From: CAZJYI01 sp964550025 | GTDB lineage: Bacteria > Verrucomicrobiota > Kiritimatiellia > UBA8416 > CAYOBW01 | NCBI GenBank assembly: GCA_964550025.1 | Contig: CAZJYI010000025.1 | Span: 31,458 to 95,457 of the forward strand | Length of the DNA stretch: 64,000 bases | Reading direction: 5' to 3' | In this document: one piece after another, positions 31,104 through 40,718 of the stretch | Position numbering within the stretch: the first letter of the stretch is position 1 | Layout: each line of letters starts with the position of its first letter | Position numbers and translations under genes: made by a program | Notes under the pieces: model-generated | What the model was told of the DNA's origin: nothing | The model's input: only the letters and a program-made list of their open reading frames with translations | Databases searched by the model: none

Positions 31104-34025
31104 GTGCGAGTGTTGGTTCACAACGAGTTGGATACGAAAGGCATAGAGGAGCAGGTCGAGAAGACGATCGCGCAGCTTGAGCGGGGGGATTTCCGGTCGG
31201 CCGAGGTGAAGAAGCTGAAGCAGCACGGCCTCTACCGCGCCAAGCTGTCATACGCGGACCGGTTGCTCTTCCGAATGGGACGCCACGGTTCGGAAACCGT
31301 GGTGCTGGTTCTGGAGACGATCCGCCAGCACAGGTACGAGAGATCGCGCTTTCTCAACGGTGCGGATATCGATGACGCCAGATTGTCGGCGGTCGAGACG
31401 CCGTCGCAGTGTGACGAGAAGTCGGCGGACACGCTGGCCTACCTTCACCCCGAACGCCGCAGATTCCATCTGTTGGACAAGGTCCTGTCCTTCGACGACG
31501 AGCAGGACGCCCTTCTCGGAATGCGCACCCCGCTGGTGGTCATCGGCTCGGCCGGAAGCGGAAAGACCGTGCTGACCCTGGAGAAGCTCAAGCAGCTCCG
31601 CGGCGACGTGCTCTACACCACGCTTTCGCCCTACCTGACGCAGAACGCGCGCGATCTGTACTACAACCAGTACTACGGCAACGAACGCCAGAACGTTGCG
31701 TTTCTCTGCTTTCGCGAGCTCATCGAATCGCTCCGCATTCCCGAGGGCCGGGAGCTGACCTATCCGGATTTCATCCACTGGTTCAGGTCCCTGCGCGGAT
31801 CGACGCCGGTCAAGGACGGTCACAAGCTGTTCGAGGAAATCAACGGCGTTCTGACGGGCGGAAACCCCAACACGGAGGCCCTTTCGCGCGAGGAATACCT
31901 GGAGTTGGGCATTCGCCGGTCCATCTTCACGGCGGAAGACCGACCCGATGTCTACGCGCTGTTCGAGCGATACCGGCGGTTCCTGGACGAACGCAGCTTC
32001 TTCGATCTGAACATCGCGGCGCAGCGCAGTCTTCCCCTGTGCGAGCCGCGATACGATTTCGTGGTGGTCGACGAGATCCAGGACCTCACCAATACGCAGC
32101 TCAACATGATTCTGCGCCTGCTTCGCCGGTGGGACCGCTTCATCCTGTGCGGGGATTCCAATCAGATCGTTCATCCGAACTTCTTTTCATGGAGCGGCCT
32201 CAAGTCGATGTTCTACGAACAGCGTCTCGGGAACAGCAACCGCGCGCGGCAGATCACGCGCATACTGGTCAACAACTACCGCAACTTCCGGAACGTGACG
32301 GCACTGGCCAACCGCCTGCTGAAGATCAAGAATGCGCGCTTCGGCTCGGTCGACCGGGAGAGCAACTACCTCGTGACGTGCGTGTCGGAGTCCGATGGCG
32401 CCGTCGAGTTGCTGCCGGACCACGACAAGGTGCTGCGCGACATCGACACGCGAACGTCCCGCTCCGCGCGCACGGCGGTGCTCGTGCCGCGCGACGACGA
32501 CAAGGCAGGCGCCGCCGCACATTTCGCGACGCCCCTCATCTTTTCGATCCAGGAAGCCAAGGGGCTGGAGTACGACAATATTGTGATCTACAACTTCGTC
32601 TCCGCGTGCCGCGACGCATTCTATACGATCGTCGACGGCGTCGACGCGTCCCACCTGGAGGGAGAACTGACCTACGCGCGTGCAAAAGACAAGAGCGACA
32701 AGTCCCTCGAGGAGTACAAGTTCTTCATCAACGCGCTCTACGTGGCCCTGACGCGCGCCGTGAAGAACCTCTACATCGTCGAAAAGGACACCGAACACCG
32801 TCTGTACCGGCTGCTGGGGCTGTCGGCTGCCGGGGACAAAGTCGGCGTCCGCACCGATCAGTCCACGGCGGAAGAGTGGAAACAGGAGGCGGCACGGCTT
32901 GCCGCACAGGGCAAGAAAGAACAGGCGGAGGCGATCAGGCGCGACATCCTCGAGACCCGGGACGTCGAGTGGCCGGTTGTCACGCGCGAGTCCCTCGCGG
33001 ATCTGAAAACAAAGGCACTTGACCCGCAACATTACAACAACAAGTCGAAACAGCTTCTGTTCGAGTATGCCGTAACCTACCATCTCCCCGGTTTCTTCGA
33101 TCACCTGGTCGAGCTGAAGTTCAACCGCGCACGCAAGCCCCAGCAATACGCCACCGCCATCGCTCGCACCTACACCAACGACTATCGAGACAAGAATGCG
33201 AAGGAGCTGCTCAAAAGGGTCAATCGCTACGGCGTGGATTTTCGGAACAAGCTGAACCAGACGCCGTTGATGCTGGCCAGCCGCCTTGGGAAAGTGGAGC
33301 TCGTCCGCAAACTTCTGGAAGCGGGAGCGGACCGCAACGCCATCGACAACTGGGGACAAAACGCGCTCCAGATCGCGCTGGCCGAAGCTTACTGCGTCGA
33401 GCACTTCGCGGAGCACCACCTGGGTGCGCTCTATCCCCTGCTGGCGCCCCCGTCGATGAAGGTTCGCGTGGACGGCCGCATGATCAAGCTGGACAGCCAC
33501 CTAATGGAGTTCTTCATCATGCAGTCCATGCTGGCAATCTTCCCGCGCGTCATGCGCTACAAAGCCACGAAGTGGTTCTACTCCCTGCCCAAGCCGGCAT
33601 TCGAGTCCGGAGACTTCTTCTACGCCGTCGACACCTTTCCCGAGTACGTTCTCCCGGCCAGGCGCAAGAAGCGCGCCTACATATCGAGCATCCTCTCCAA
33701 GAACGAATACTACCGGGATGCTCCCTACAACAGGCGGCTCTTCCTGCGCGCGGAACACGGCCAGTACATCTTGAACCCTCTTATGGATATCTCTGTCGAT
33801 GACAACTGGGTCAACGTGTACGAACTGCTGGGACTGGACTTCGACGCCGAGGAGTCGGGGCTCGACGTGGCCGTGAAGTTCAGAGAGTTCATCGGCTACG
33901 TGGCGCGAGCCATGGAGACGGGTACGCCACTGCCCCCGTTCCACCGTTTTTTTGCGCCGTTCTACATGCCTCAGAAGGAACCGTTCGGCGGGAACGATGA
34001 TCTCGACGACGACACGTGGTTCTGA
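31104..34025 (+). CDS. RelE-like domain / UvrD-type SF1 helicase / ankyrin fusion
   Basis: Translation starts at GTG with GGAGG nine bases upstream. Residues 1-85 look like a RelE/ParE-fold toxin domain ('QVEKTIAQLERGDF', 'KKLKQHGLYRAKLSYADRL', 'VVLVLETIRQHRYER'). A complete SF1 motor follows: Walker A 'IGSAGSGKTVLTLEKL' (about 145-160), motif II 'FVVVDEIQDLT' (near 320), 'LCGDSNQIVHPNFFSW', 'NNYRNFRNVTALANRLL', 'IQEAKGLEYDNIVIY' and motif VI 'LYVALTRAVKNLYIVEK' (near 550). At about 700-765 are two ankyrin repeats ('LNQTPLMLASRLGKVELV'). About 200 C-terminal residues are unassigned. Helicase activity is very likely; the substrate and the state of the toxin-like domain are unknown. The gene stands alone, and the next gene starts 12 bases downstream. 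Confidence 0.9.
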   Translation: MRVLVHNELDTKGIEEQVEKTIAQLERGDFRSAEVKKLKQHGLYRAKLSYADRLLFRMGRHGSETVVLVLETIRQHRYERSRFLNGADIDDARLSAVETPSQCDEKSADTLAYLHPERRRFHLLDKVLSFDDEQDALLGMRTPLVVIGSAGSGKTVLTLEKLKQLRGDVLYTTLSPYLTQNARDLYYNQYYGNERQNVAFLCFRELIESLRIPEGRELTYPDFIHWFRSLRGSTPVKDGHKLFEEINGVLTGGNPNTEALSREEYLELGIRRSIFTAEDRPDVYALFERYRRFLDERSFFDLNIAAQRSLPLCEPRYDFVVVDEIQDLTNTQLNMILRLLRRWDRFILCGDSNQIVHPNFFSWSGLKSMFYEQRLGNSNRARQITRILVNNYRNFRNVTALANRLLKIKNARFGSVDRESNYLVTCVSESDGAVELLPDHDKVLRDIDTRTSRSARTAVLVPRDDDKAGAAAHFATPLIFSIQEAKGLEYDNIVIYNFVSACRDAFYTIVDGVDASHLEGELTYARAKDKSDKSLEEYKFFINALYVALTRAVKNLYIVEKDTEHRLYRLLGLSAAGDKVGVRTDQSTAEEWKQEAARLAAQGKKEQAEAIRRDILETRDVEWPVVTRESLADLKTKALDPQHYNNKSKQLLFEYAVTYHLPGFFDHLVELKFNRARKPQQYATAIARTYTNDYRDKNAKELLKRVNRYGVDFRNKLNQTPLMLASRLGKVELVRKLLEAGADRNAIDNWGQNALQIALAEAYCVEHFAEHHLGALYPLLAPPSMKVRVDGRMIKLDSHLMEFFIMQSMLAIFPRVMRYKATKWFYSLPKPAFESGDFFYAVDTFPEYVLPARRKKRAYISSILSKNEYYRDAPYNRRLFLRAEHGQYILNPLMDISVDDNWVNVYELLGLDFDAEESGLDVAVKFREFIGYVARAMETGTPLPPFHRFFAPFYMPQKEPFGGNDDLDDDTWF

Positions 34026-34037
34026 TTCCATGACGCC

Positions 34038-35879
34038 ATGACTGTGCACGCGAGAACGGGAATCCTGCTGTCGTGCATCGCGCTGCACGCCGGCGTGTCA
34101 CTCTGTGTGGCCGAGCAAGAACGGGCAACGGCAGTTCAGCTCAGGAAGGAACTCAAGCATTCCCACATCGCGCTGATGCCGGAGTGGAGACCGGACGACA
34201 TCGGCGCGTTTCGACCGCTGCGGCCGTCTGTCGTCGCGTGGGGTACGGATCCCGTTCATTCGCTCGGCAATCCGAAGATGCTGCAGAAGCTCTCCGAGGA
34301 CTACCGCGAGCTCGGCATCAAGCTCCAGGCCTGCAACGTCTGGATGCTGACGGCGACATCCCGCGTGCTCCACGATCAGCCGGAATACCGGAATGCGGTG
34401 TGCCTGGACATCGCGGGTGAACGCATCGTTCCCGGCTGGCTTGACGGCACCTACAGGGGCGTCAAGTCGTACTGGGGATGCACGAGCCATCCCTTGTTCC
34501 GCACGCAGCTCGTCGAGCGCGTCCGCGCCGGGATCGAAAGCGGCGCCGACATGCTGCACATCGACGACCATCTCGGAACCTGCGCCGCCGCCAACCACTC
34601 GGGCGGATGCTTCTGCGACCACTGCATGCGGGGGTTTCGCGACTGGCTCGGACGGGACCTCGGCCAGGCGGAACTGGCGGAGAAGGGCATCACCGATGTG
34701 CGGGCTTTTGACTATCGCGACGCGGTGCGCAAGGCCGGCTTCACGACGCGCGAGGAATACAAGAAGGGCACATGGCAGAAGAAGATCCCCCTGCGCGAGG
34801 AGTACCTTGCCTTTCAGCGCGAGGCAGCGGCCGAATGGGTGAGGGAACTGGGGGAGATTGCCGAGAGCGTGGCGGGGAAACCCGTGCCCGTCGGTGTCAA
34901 CTCGTACAACCTCTCCCCTACCCAACTGGCAACCTCGCATCACGCCGACTTTTTCGCCAACGAGGTGCAGCATTACGGCGTGGAGGAAACGATTCCCCCG
35001 CTCGTCTATATGCTCGGGAACGCATTGGGGAAACCCGTGTTCTCAACCGGGTCAGGGCATTGCTGGATCAAGGTCGGGCAGCACAACGAGGTCACCCGCG
35101 TGCGGCGCTGGATAGCCACCGCGCATGCCTTCGGACACTACTCCATGTACGCGTACAAAAAGTGGGGATTCTCGAAGGAGACGGGGACGCGATGGTACAT
35201 GACGCCGATCGAGACCTACGAGCCGCTCTGCCGCTTCATCACCGACAACGCGGAGTTGTTCGACGACTACAAGCCTGTCGCGCAGGTGGGCGTTCTGTAC
35301 GACAACCGCGCATGCGGGGAGAACCGCTGGGGCGTGCGCAAGGTCTGCCGCGCACTGCACGATGCGAACGTCCCTTGCGGGCTCGCCGTCGCCGGTGACG
35401 GGTGGCTCAAGCACGGATTGACCCGGGCGAAACTGGAGCGTTTCGAAATCGTGGTCGTCCCGGCAGACGCCGAGTTGGAAGGCCGACAGGCCGCCCTGGT
35501 CGGGGACGCGGAGAAACGCGGACGGGCGATCCGGTGGGCCGGTGTGGAGGATGTGCGCGGACGGCTCTCCCCCATGCTGTCCGCCCGGGACGCGGACCGC
35601 GTCTGGACCCTCCCCCGCCGCAAAGCGGGGCGGACGGACGCGCCGACCGTGATTCACCTGCTCAACCAGGACTATGACGCCGGATCCGACCGCATGCGCA
35701 AGAAGGCCGGCTTCACCGTGTTCGTGGATAACCAGCTCAGCGGCGGCAGGCCCGCCGGGGAAGCCGTCCTGTTCACCATCGGGGGGAAGCCACAATCCCT
35801 GCCCGTCTCGCGGCGCGGCGACGGCATCGCCGTCACGGTCCCGGAGCTCGACCTGTGGGCCATCCTGCGCGTGCGGTAG
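34038..35879 (+). CDS. Secreted TIM-barrel glycoside-hydrolase-like protein, 613 aa
   Basis: A signal peptide ('GILLSCIALHAGVSLCVA') is followed by a large alpha/beta protein. Segments such as 'YRELGIKLQACNVWML', 'ADMLHIDDHLGTCAAANH', 'GGCFCDHCMRGFRDWLGR' and 'PVPVGVNSYNL' are typical of GH42/GH-A-like barrels of unknown specificity, in which CxxC pairs around 'FCDHC' often bind zinc. A second domain near 420 ('VAQVGVLYDNRACGEN') resembles the beta-galactosidase trimerisation (Rossmann-like) domain, and a beta domain ends the protein ('ELDLWAILRVR'). It starts 12 bases after the helicase gene but is unlikely to be functionally linked. The catalytic acids cannot be assigned with confidence. 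Confidence 0.75.
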   Translation: MTVHARTGILLSCIALHAGVSLCVAEQERATAVQLRKELKHSHIALMPEWRPDDIGAFRPLRPSVVAWGTDPVHSLGNPKMLQKLSEDYRELGIKLQACNVWMLTATSRVLHDQPEYRNAVCLDIAGERIVPGWLDGTYRGVKSYWGCTSHPLFRTQLVERVRAGIESGADMLHIDDHLGTCAAANHSGGCFCDHCMRGFRDWLGRDLGQAELAEKGITDVRAFDYRDAVRKAGFTTREEYKKGTWQKKIPLREEYLAFQREAAAEWVRELGEIAESVAGKPVPVGVNSYNLSPTQLATSHHADFFANEVQHYGVEETIPPLVYMLGNALGKPVFSTGSGHCWIKVGQHNEVTRVRRWIATAHAFGHYSMYAYKKWGFSKETGTRWYMTPIETYEPLCRFITDNAELFDDYKPVAQVGVLYDNRACGENRWGVRKVCRALHDANVPCGLAVAGDGWLKHGLTRAKLERFEIVVVPADAELEGRQAALVGDAEKRGRAIRWAGVEDVRGRLSPMLSARDADRVWTLPRRKAGRTDAPTVIHLLNQDYDAGSDRMRKKAGFTVFVDNQLSGGRPAGEAVLFTIGGKPQSLPVSRRGDGIAVTVPELDLWAILRVR

Positions 35880-35889
35880 CGCCCCGCGT

Positions 35890-38800
35890 CTAAGGCACGG
35901 CCACCGGCCGCACGAACAGGGCCGGCTGTGGCGACGGAATGCCGAGGGTGACGCGCTCGTAGTCCGCGCCCACGTCAGTTCGCGATCGGAGCGTGTAGCC
36001 GCTCCCCTGCGTGATCGTGTCCCAATTGCCATGAAGCAGGCTGTGGCGAATCCGTAGCTGCAACAGGCTGTCGACCGTCCCCTTGCGCCACGTGAGCTCG
36101 CACAGGAACTCACCTCCGTCGGAGCCACCCGGCCGCAGCAGGGCGCCGGCGGCGGAGGGCGATCCGTTCAGCAGGAACTCCAGCAAGTTCGGTTCGCCGT
36201 CGCCCTCGGGGTCGTCGCCGTAGCCGTCTCCCGGCGCCGGTGCCGATCCGAAGTGGTGCGTACGCCACGCCGCGTATCCGGCCACCTCCACAATCCGCAC
36301 CGGGACCTCGATCGACAGCGGGCTGTTGGTTGGGTCGTTACTCGTGATCTCCACCCGTCCCGTGTGCGTACCCAGCCCCAGTTCCGTAACGTCCGCGTAC
36401 AGCGGAATGTTCGTAACACCCCCGGCGGCCACGCTCCCCGTCAGGTTGCTCGCGCTCAACCACCTGGGCCCGGAGGGGCTCGACCCACAGATGTCCAGGG
36501 TCTCGTTGTCCCCGGCGAACTGACCGGACTCGGTGCCGGTGTCGGGGTCGTAGAATCGCACGGTGGATGGCGCACTGAGGAAAGGATCCACGAACAGGAC
36601 GGCGGTCGCGTCGGAATCACCCAGGTACGCAACGCTGACCGGATCCTTGCTGTCGGCGGTCGGAATCGTCCTCACCACCTGGAGGTCAGCCAGCCTCCTC
36701 TCGCGAAGAGACGTGGTCGTCTGGCCGTCCTCCAGGGAGAAAAACGCATCACGTCCCGGCGCGAAGGCCAGGGAAGACAGCGGTATGGAAGCGAACTCAT
36801 AGATCCGGGTCAGCGCTCCGGTAGAGGGGTTGATCCGGTGACCTACGCCCGAACCGTCAAACAGCACCGGGCCCTCTTCGTCCGCGGCCAGCTCCGTAAC
36901 GCCCTGCACCGTCCCCGGCAGCGCCAACGGCGATCCCACGGCCGCGCCCGTGTCGGGATCCCGTTTGTGCAGGTAGAAGCCGCCCATCCCCCCAAACCGC
37001 AGCACGTAGACATAGTCCCCATCGAAGCAAAGATGCATGAAGAACCCCTCACCGGACAGTGTGACGGTGTAGAGTTTCGCGCCGGTCGACGGGTTCCGCT
37101 CGGAGAGCGTGCAGGGAAACAGACCGTCCAGGCTGAAGAGGCGATCTGCGCCCCCGGCCGTACGAAGAGGCACGCGACCATCAACGTTCAGACTGTACGT
37201 GAGCGCGACGGGCGCGTCGCCGCGGTTGACGATGCGCAACGGGATGATCCTCTTCTCGCGCGGATAGAGTAATACGGCCCCGTCGGGGCCTTCGGCAGCA
37301 AGCGTGACAGCGCCGACCGCGAAATCCACATCGCTGCGATCGGGCGGTACCGTGACCCGTTCGACTGCGGAATCGACCAGCCCCATTGCCGAGGCGTTCA
37401 GGCTGTAGGTGCCTGCGACAACCGCGGCGGCGTAGTAGCCATTGGCATCCGTGCTGACCGATCCGCTCACCGGCCCGGCGTAGGCGACCGTCGCGCCGGC
37501 GATGCCTTCCCCGGTGGCAATCCGTGTGACACGCCCGGCGACGGATGCCGGCGCGTTGACAACGACAGGCACATCGGCTGTCCATGTGACGCCCGCGGGC
37601 GCCGACGCGGAAAACACAACTTCGAAGTTGCCCGTGTGCGGCATCGTCACGGGAGTGTGTACTTCGATACGACACACCGGACCCGTGGACAACGAAGAAG
37701 AGCCTGCGAGGTCGCCCAGCCCAGCCGTAGCGACAGGGATGCTGAAACTCGTGTCCGCGTGTTTGAGCCGCACGGTTGCGGTAAGTCCGGTCACGCCCAG
37801 AAAGCCGATGCTCTCCACGGTCATATTCAGACCGATGCTTTCACCGGGGTTCGCGTAGCCGTCGCCGTTGCCCGCATAGGGCGGATCATCTGCATCCGCC
37901 ACGGTGTGCTCTCGCAGACGGATCACCGCGGCCCCCATCCCCTGGCAGGCCTTGTGGACATTGACACGCCCCCCGCTGACGCATTTGCCCCGGAGACTCG
38001 AGAGGGGGTCGACGGTCTCCACCAAACGCTGCTTGAGCTGCACGGCGGTGAGACTCGGGTTGAGCGACAGCAGCAGACCGCAGGCGCCCGTGACCTGGGG
38101 AGCGGCCATGGACGTGCCGTCCTGCGTCTCGTAGCCGCCGGTATTCATGGTGCTGTTGATGTCCGAGCCGGGCGCACCGACGTCAACTTTGGTTGCGCCG
38201 TAGTTCGAAAAGCTCGACAGCCCGTCGTTACGGTCCGTGGACGCCACCCCGATGATGTTGTCCAGATCGTACCCCATCGGGTAATCATCAACCGGATCGA
38301 CGTCGATCGAGTCGTTTCCGGATGCACAGGAGACCACCATCCCCAGGCCGTTCGTCCCCGCGTACCTGATGGCGTCGTACAGCGCCTGCGAGTAGTCCGG
38401 CCCGCCCCAGGAGGCATTGAAGGCACGCGCGCCGTGATCCGCGGCATACGTGACGGCGCTGGCGGCATCGCTGTGAAAGGTAAGCTCCCCGATGGTCATC
38501 GCGATTATCCGGACATTCCAGCAGACGCCCGCAATGCCTTTCCCGTTGTTCCCGACCGCGCCAACGATGCCGGCGACGTGCGTTCCATGGCCGAGAAGGT
38601 CGTCGGGAGTATTGTCGTTGTTCGCAAAATCCCACCCGACAACGTCGTCGTCCAGCCCGTTTCCGTCGTCATCGAGGCCATTGGTGCGCTTGTCACGACC
38701 ATGGGAGTCGAGGCCTGTTTCCCCCGGGTTCTGCCAGATGTTCGCCGCCAGGTCCTCGTGGTCGGTCATCACGCCTGAGTCGGCAACGGCCAGAATGACA

Positions 38801-39663
38801 TTTGAGGAGCCCGTGCTGATGTCCCAGGCTTCGGGGGCATCCATGTCGGCATCGACCGTGCCCCCGCTCTGCCCCGTGTTGTGCAGGCCCCACTTGGTGT
38901 TGAAGCTCGGATCATTGGGCATGACGCGAAGAAAAGCCACGTGGTCCGGTTCCGCGTATTCAACGGCTCGCGATGCTGCGAGAGAGGCCAGGAGCGTAGG
39001 GACGGTTTCCGTGTCGGGCGTAGCCGCCGACACCAGAAACAGGCGCCGCGGATAGAGTTTGCGGACGGACGCCACACCGGGAATGCGCAGGGCATCGCGA
39101 CGAAGCAGTTCTTCAGCGCCGTGGCGGACCTTGACAACCACGTGGTCGGCAGCCATGACCGATATGTGTTTCCGCCGCTCGCCCCCCGCTTCCCGCGTCA
39201 GGGTCTCTTCCACCCGCAGAACGGGGTACTTCGACTCCCCAGCTCGCACAAGGCGCACCACTCGCCGCACACCATCGGCGTCGGGGGGCATCTCCGTCGT
39301 CGCCAGAGACTCGCCACGCATCAGCAAATCGTCCGCCGAACTGAACAACGGAGGTCGACGTGCAGGGCCCGCTGCAAGACCGTCCTGTGGCGCTGTCCGC
39401 TCCATCGGGCGCAGGACGGCTCCCCCTCCGCCCGGCATGCGTTCCCCGCCGGAAGTGTCGTGTTGAACCGTCCCCGTCTCGAGCGCTGCGATCGCCGCAG
39501 GGGCCACCGGACTCGCGGGCCGCGCTTCCCCGGCATCGCGCAAACGACATGCCGTGATGGTCACCGCAACCAGGCAAGCCGCCACTGCAAGAAGCAGCGA
39601 CACCCTAGCCGTTGCGCGGCGAAAAGCCGCCACCGTTGTCCGTGAAGCGTTGTGTTTGTTCAT
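35890..39663 (-). CDS. Secreted S8 (subtilisin-like) serine peptidase, multidomain
   Basis: The ATG at 39663 is preferred: AGGAG lies nine bases upstream and a signal sequence follows ('VSLLLAVAACLVAVTITAC', possibly a lipobox at TAC). The 34 in-frame residues further upstream are not signal-like. The catalytic triad is intact: D295 in 'VADSGVMTDHED', H362 in 'LGHGTHVAGI' and S518 in 'DGTSMAAPQVTGA'. A propeptide-like region precedes it ('KLYPRRLFLVSAATPDTE'). After the protease come a beta domain, a carboxypeptidase regulatory-like domain ('VAGRVTRIATGEGIAGATV', 'SVSTDANGYYAA'), a propeller-like stretch and a C-terminal beta module. It is a large extracellular or lipid-anchored protease of unknown substrate. 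Confidence 0.93.
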   Translation of the reverse strand: MNKHNASRTTVAAFRRATARVSLLLAVAACLVAVTITACRLRDAGEARPASPVAPAAIAALETGTVQHDTSGGERMPGGGGAVLRPMERTAPQDGLAAGPARRPPLFSSADDLLMRGESLATTEMPPDADGVRRVVRLVRAGESKYPVLRVEETLTREAGGERRKHISVMAADHVVVKVRHGAEELLRRDALRIPGVASVRKLYPRRLFLVSAATPDTETVPTLLASLAASRAVEYAEPDHVAFLRVMPNDPSFNTKWGLHNTGQSGGTVDADMDAPEAWDISTGSSNVILAVADSGVMTDHEDLAANIWQNPGETGLDSHGRDKRTNGLDDDGNGLDDDVVGWDFANNDNTPDDLLGHGTHVAGIVGAVGNNGKGIAGVCWNVRIIAMTIGELTFHSDAASAVTYAADHGARAFNASWGGPDYSQALYDAIRYAGTNGLGMVVSCASGNDSIDVDPVDDYPMGYDLDNIIGVASTDRNDGLSSFSNYGATKVDVGAPGSDINSTMNTGGYETQDGTSMAAPQVTGACGLLLSLNPSLTAVQLKQRLVETVDPLSSLRGKCVSGGRVNVHKACQGMGAAVIRLREHTVADADDPPYAGNGDGYANPGESIGLNMTVESIGFLGVTGLTATVRLKHADTSFSIPVATAGLGDLAGSSSLSTGPVCRIEVHTPVTMPHTGNFEVVFSASAPAGVTWTADVPVVVNAPASVAGRVTRIATGEGIAGATVAYAGPVSGSVSTDANGYYAAAVVAGTYSLNASAMGLVDSAVERVTVPPDRSDVDFAVGAVTLAAEGPDGAVLLYPREKRIIPLRIVNRGDAPVALTYSLNVDGRVPLRTAGGADRLFSLDGLFPCTLSERNPSTGAKLYTVTLSGEGFFMHLCFDGDYVYVLRFGGMGGFYLHKRDPDTGAAVGSPLALPGTVQGVTELAADEEGPVLFDGSGVGHRINPSTGALTRIYEFASIPLSSLAFAPGRDAFFSLEDGQTTTSLRERRLADLQVVRTIPTADSKDPVSVAYLGDSDATAVLFVDPFLSAPSTVRFYDPDTGTESGQFAGDNETLDICGSSPSGPRWLSASNLTGSVAAGGVTNIPLYADVTELGLGTHTGRVEITSNDPTNSPLSIEVPVRIVEVAGYAAWRTHHFGSAPAPGDGYGDDPEGDGEPNLLEFLLNGSPSAAGALLRPGGSDGGEFLCELTWRKGTVDSLLQLRIRHSLLHGNWDTITQGSGYTLRSRTDVGADYERVTLGIPSPQPALFVRPVAVP

Positions 39664-39765
39664 CGCGGGCATCTCCTGACGTGTCTCCGCCACGAACCGC
39701 GGCAGCGAAGCAACGACGATCTCTTGCGCATACGGCCTCTCCTTCTGCGGGTGCCCGATCCGCAT

Positions 39766-40545
39766 CTATCCGGGGATCTCGCCAACCCCGTTGAGAATGT
39801 AGCCCGGCTGATAGGGGAAGCGGAACAAGTCCTTACGACTCGTCACGCCGGTCAGCACGAGCACGGTTTCAATCTCGGACTCAATCCCCGCGAGGATATC
39901 GGTGTCCATCCGGTCGCCGACGATCACGGTGTCCTCCCGTCGGCAACCGATTTTCTTCAGTGCGTGCCGCATCATCAGCGGGTTCGGTTTCCCGACGTAG
40001 TACACCTGGCACTCCGACGCTTTCTCAATCGGCGCGACCAGGGCAGCGCAGGCCGGCACGATGCCCCCTTCGGTCGGGCCGCTGATGTCGGGGTTGGTGC
40101 CGATCAGCTTCGCCCCTTTGCGCACGAGTTGCACGGCCTTCACGATCTTCTGGTAGCTGTAATTCTGCGTCTCGCCGCAGACCACGTAGTCGGGATCCAC
40201 GTCGTTCATGGTGAACCCGACGTCGTACAGAGCGCTGGTCAGCGCCGCCTCGCCAATGACGTACGCGCTACCGCCGGGGCACTGCCGCCCCAGAAAGCCC
40301 GCAGTCGCCAGGGCGCTGGTGTAGAAATGGTCCTCACCGACTTCGACACCCAGGCGACCGAGCTTCTGGCTCAGCTCCCGCGGCGACCGTTCGCTGCTGT
40401 TGGTCAGGAAGAGGAACTTCTTGTCCTCGTCGCGCAACCACTGCACGAAGTCCTTCACCCCCGGCAACAGTTGGTTGCCGTGGTAGATCACGCCGTCCAT
40501 ATCGCTAATGAACGCCTTCCGTTCTCGAATCGGTCCAAGGTCCAT
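39766..40545 (-). CDS. HAD-IIA family hydrolase (NagD/p-nitrophenylphosphatase-like)
   Basis: The protein is a phosphatase of the NagD/PNPase-like HAD group, using an Asp nucleophile. Motif I is 'FISDMDGVIYHG' with D15 and D17; motif II 'FLFLTNSSERSP'; motif III 'YYVGKPNPLMMRHAL'; motif IV 'VIVGDRMDTDILAG'. The C2 cap lies between ('YVVCGETQNYSYQKIVKAV'). The 259 residues are typical. Members act on sugar phosphates, nucleotides or phosphoglycolate; this one cannot be narrowed. The gene lies 102 bases upstream of the subtilase on the same strand. Confidence 0.93.
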   Translation of the reverse strand: MDLGPIRERKAFISDMDGVIYHGNQLLPGVKDFVQWLRDEDKKFLFLTNSSERSPRELSQKLGRLGVEVGEDHFYTSALATAGFLGRQCPGGSAYVIGEAALTSALYDVGFTMNDVDPDYVVCGETQNYSYQKIVKAVQLVRKGAKLIGTNPDISGPTEGGIVPACAALVAPIEKASECQVYYVGKPNPLMMRHALKKIGCRREDTVIVGDRMDTDILAGIESEIETVLVLTGVTSRKDLFRFPYQPGYILNGVGEIPG

Positions 40546-40718
40546 GGTCTGCTTCGCCTTCTTTTTCGATCACCGTACCTCTCCTGCGGCTCGGACACAA
40601 CTCTGCAAGGGAAGTCCTGTCTTGCGGAATCCGCCTTCGCCGAAAGCTACGGCGGGACATGAGAGAGGGCTACAGGCTTGCGCGGCGGAAGCCATGGACC
40701 GCCAACCGTGGAGGCCAC

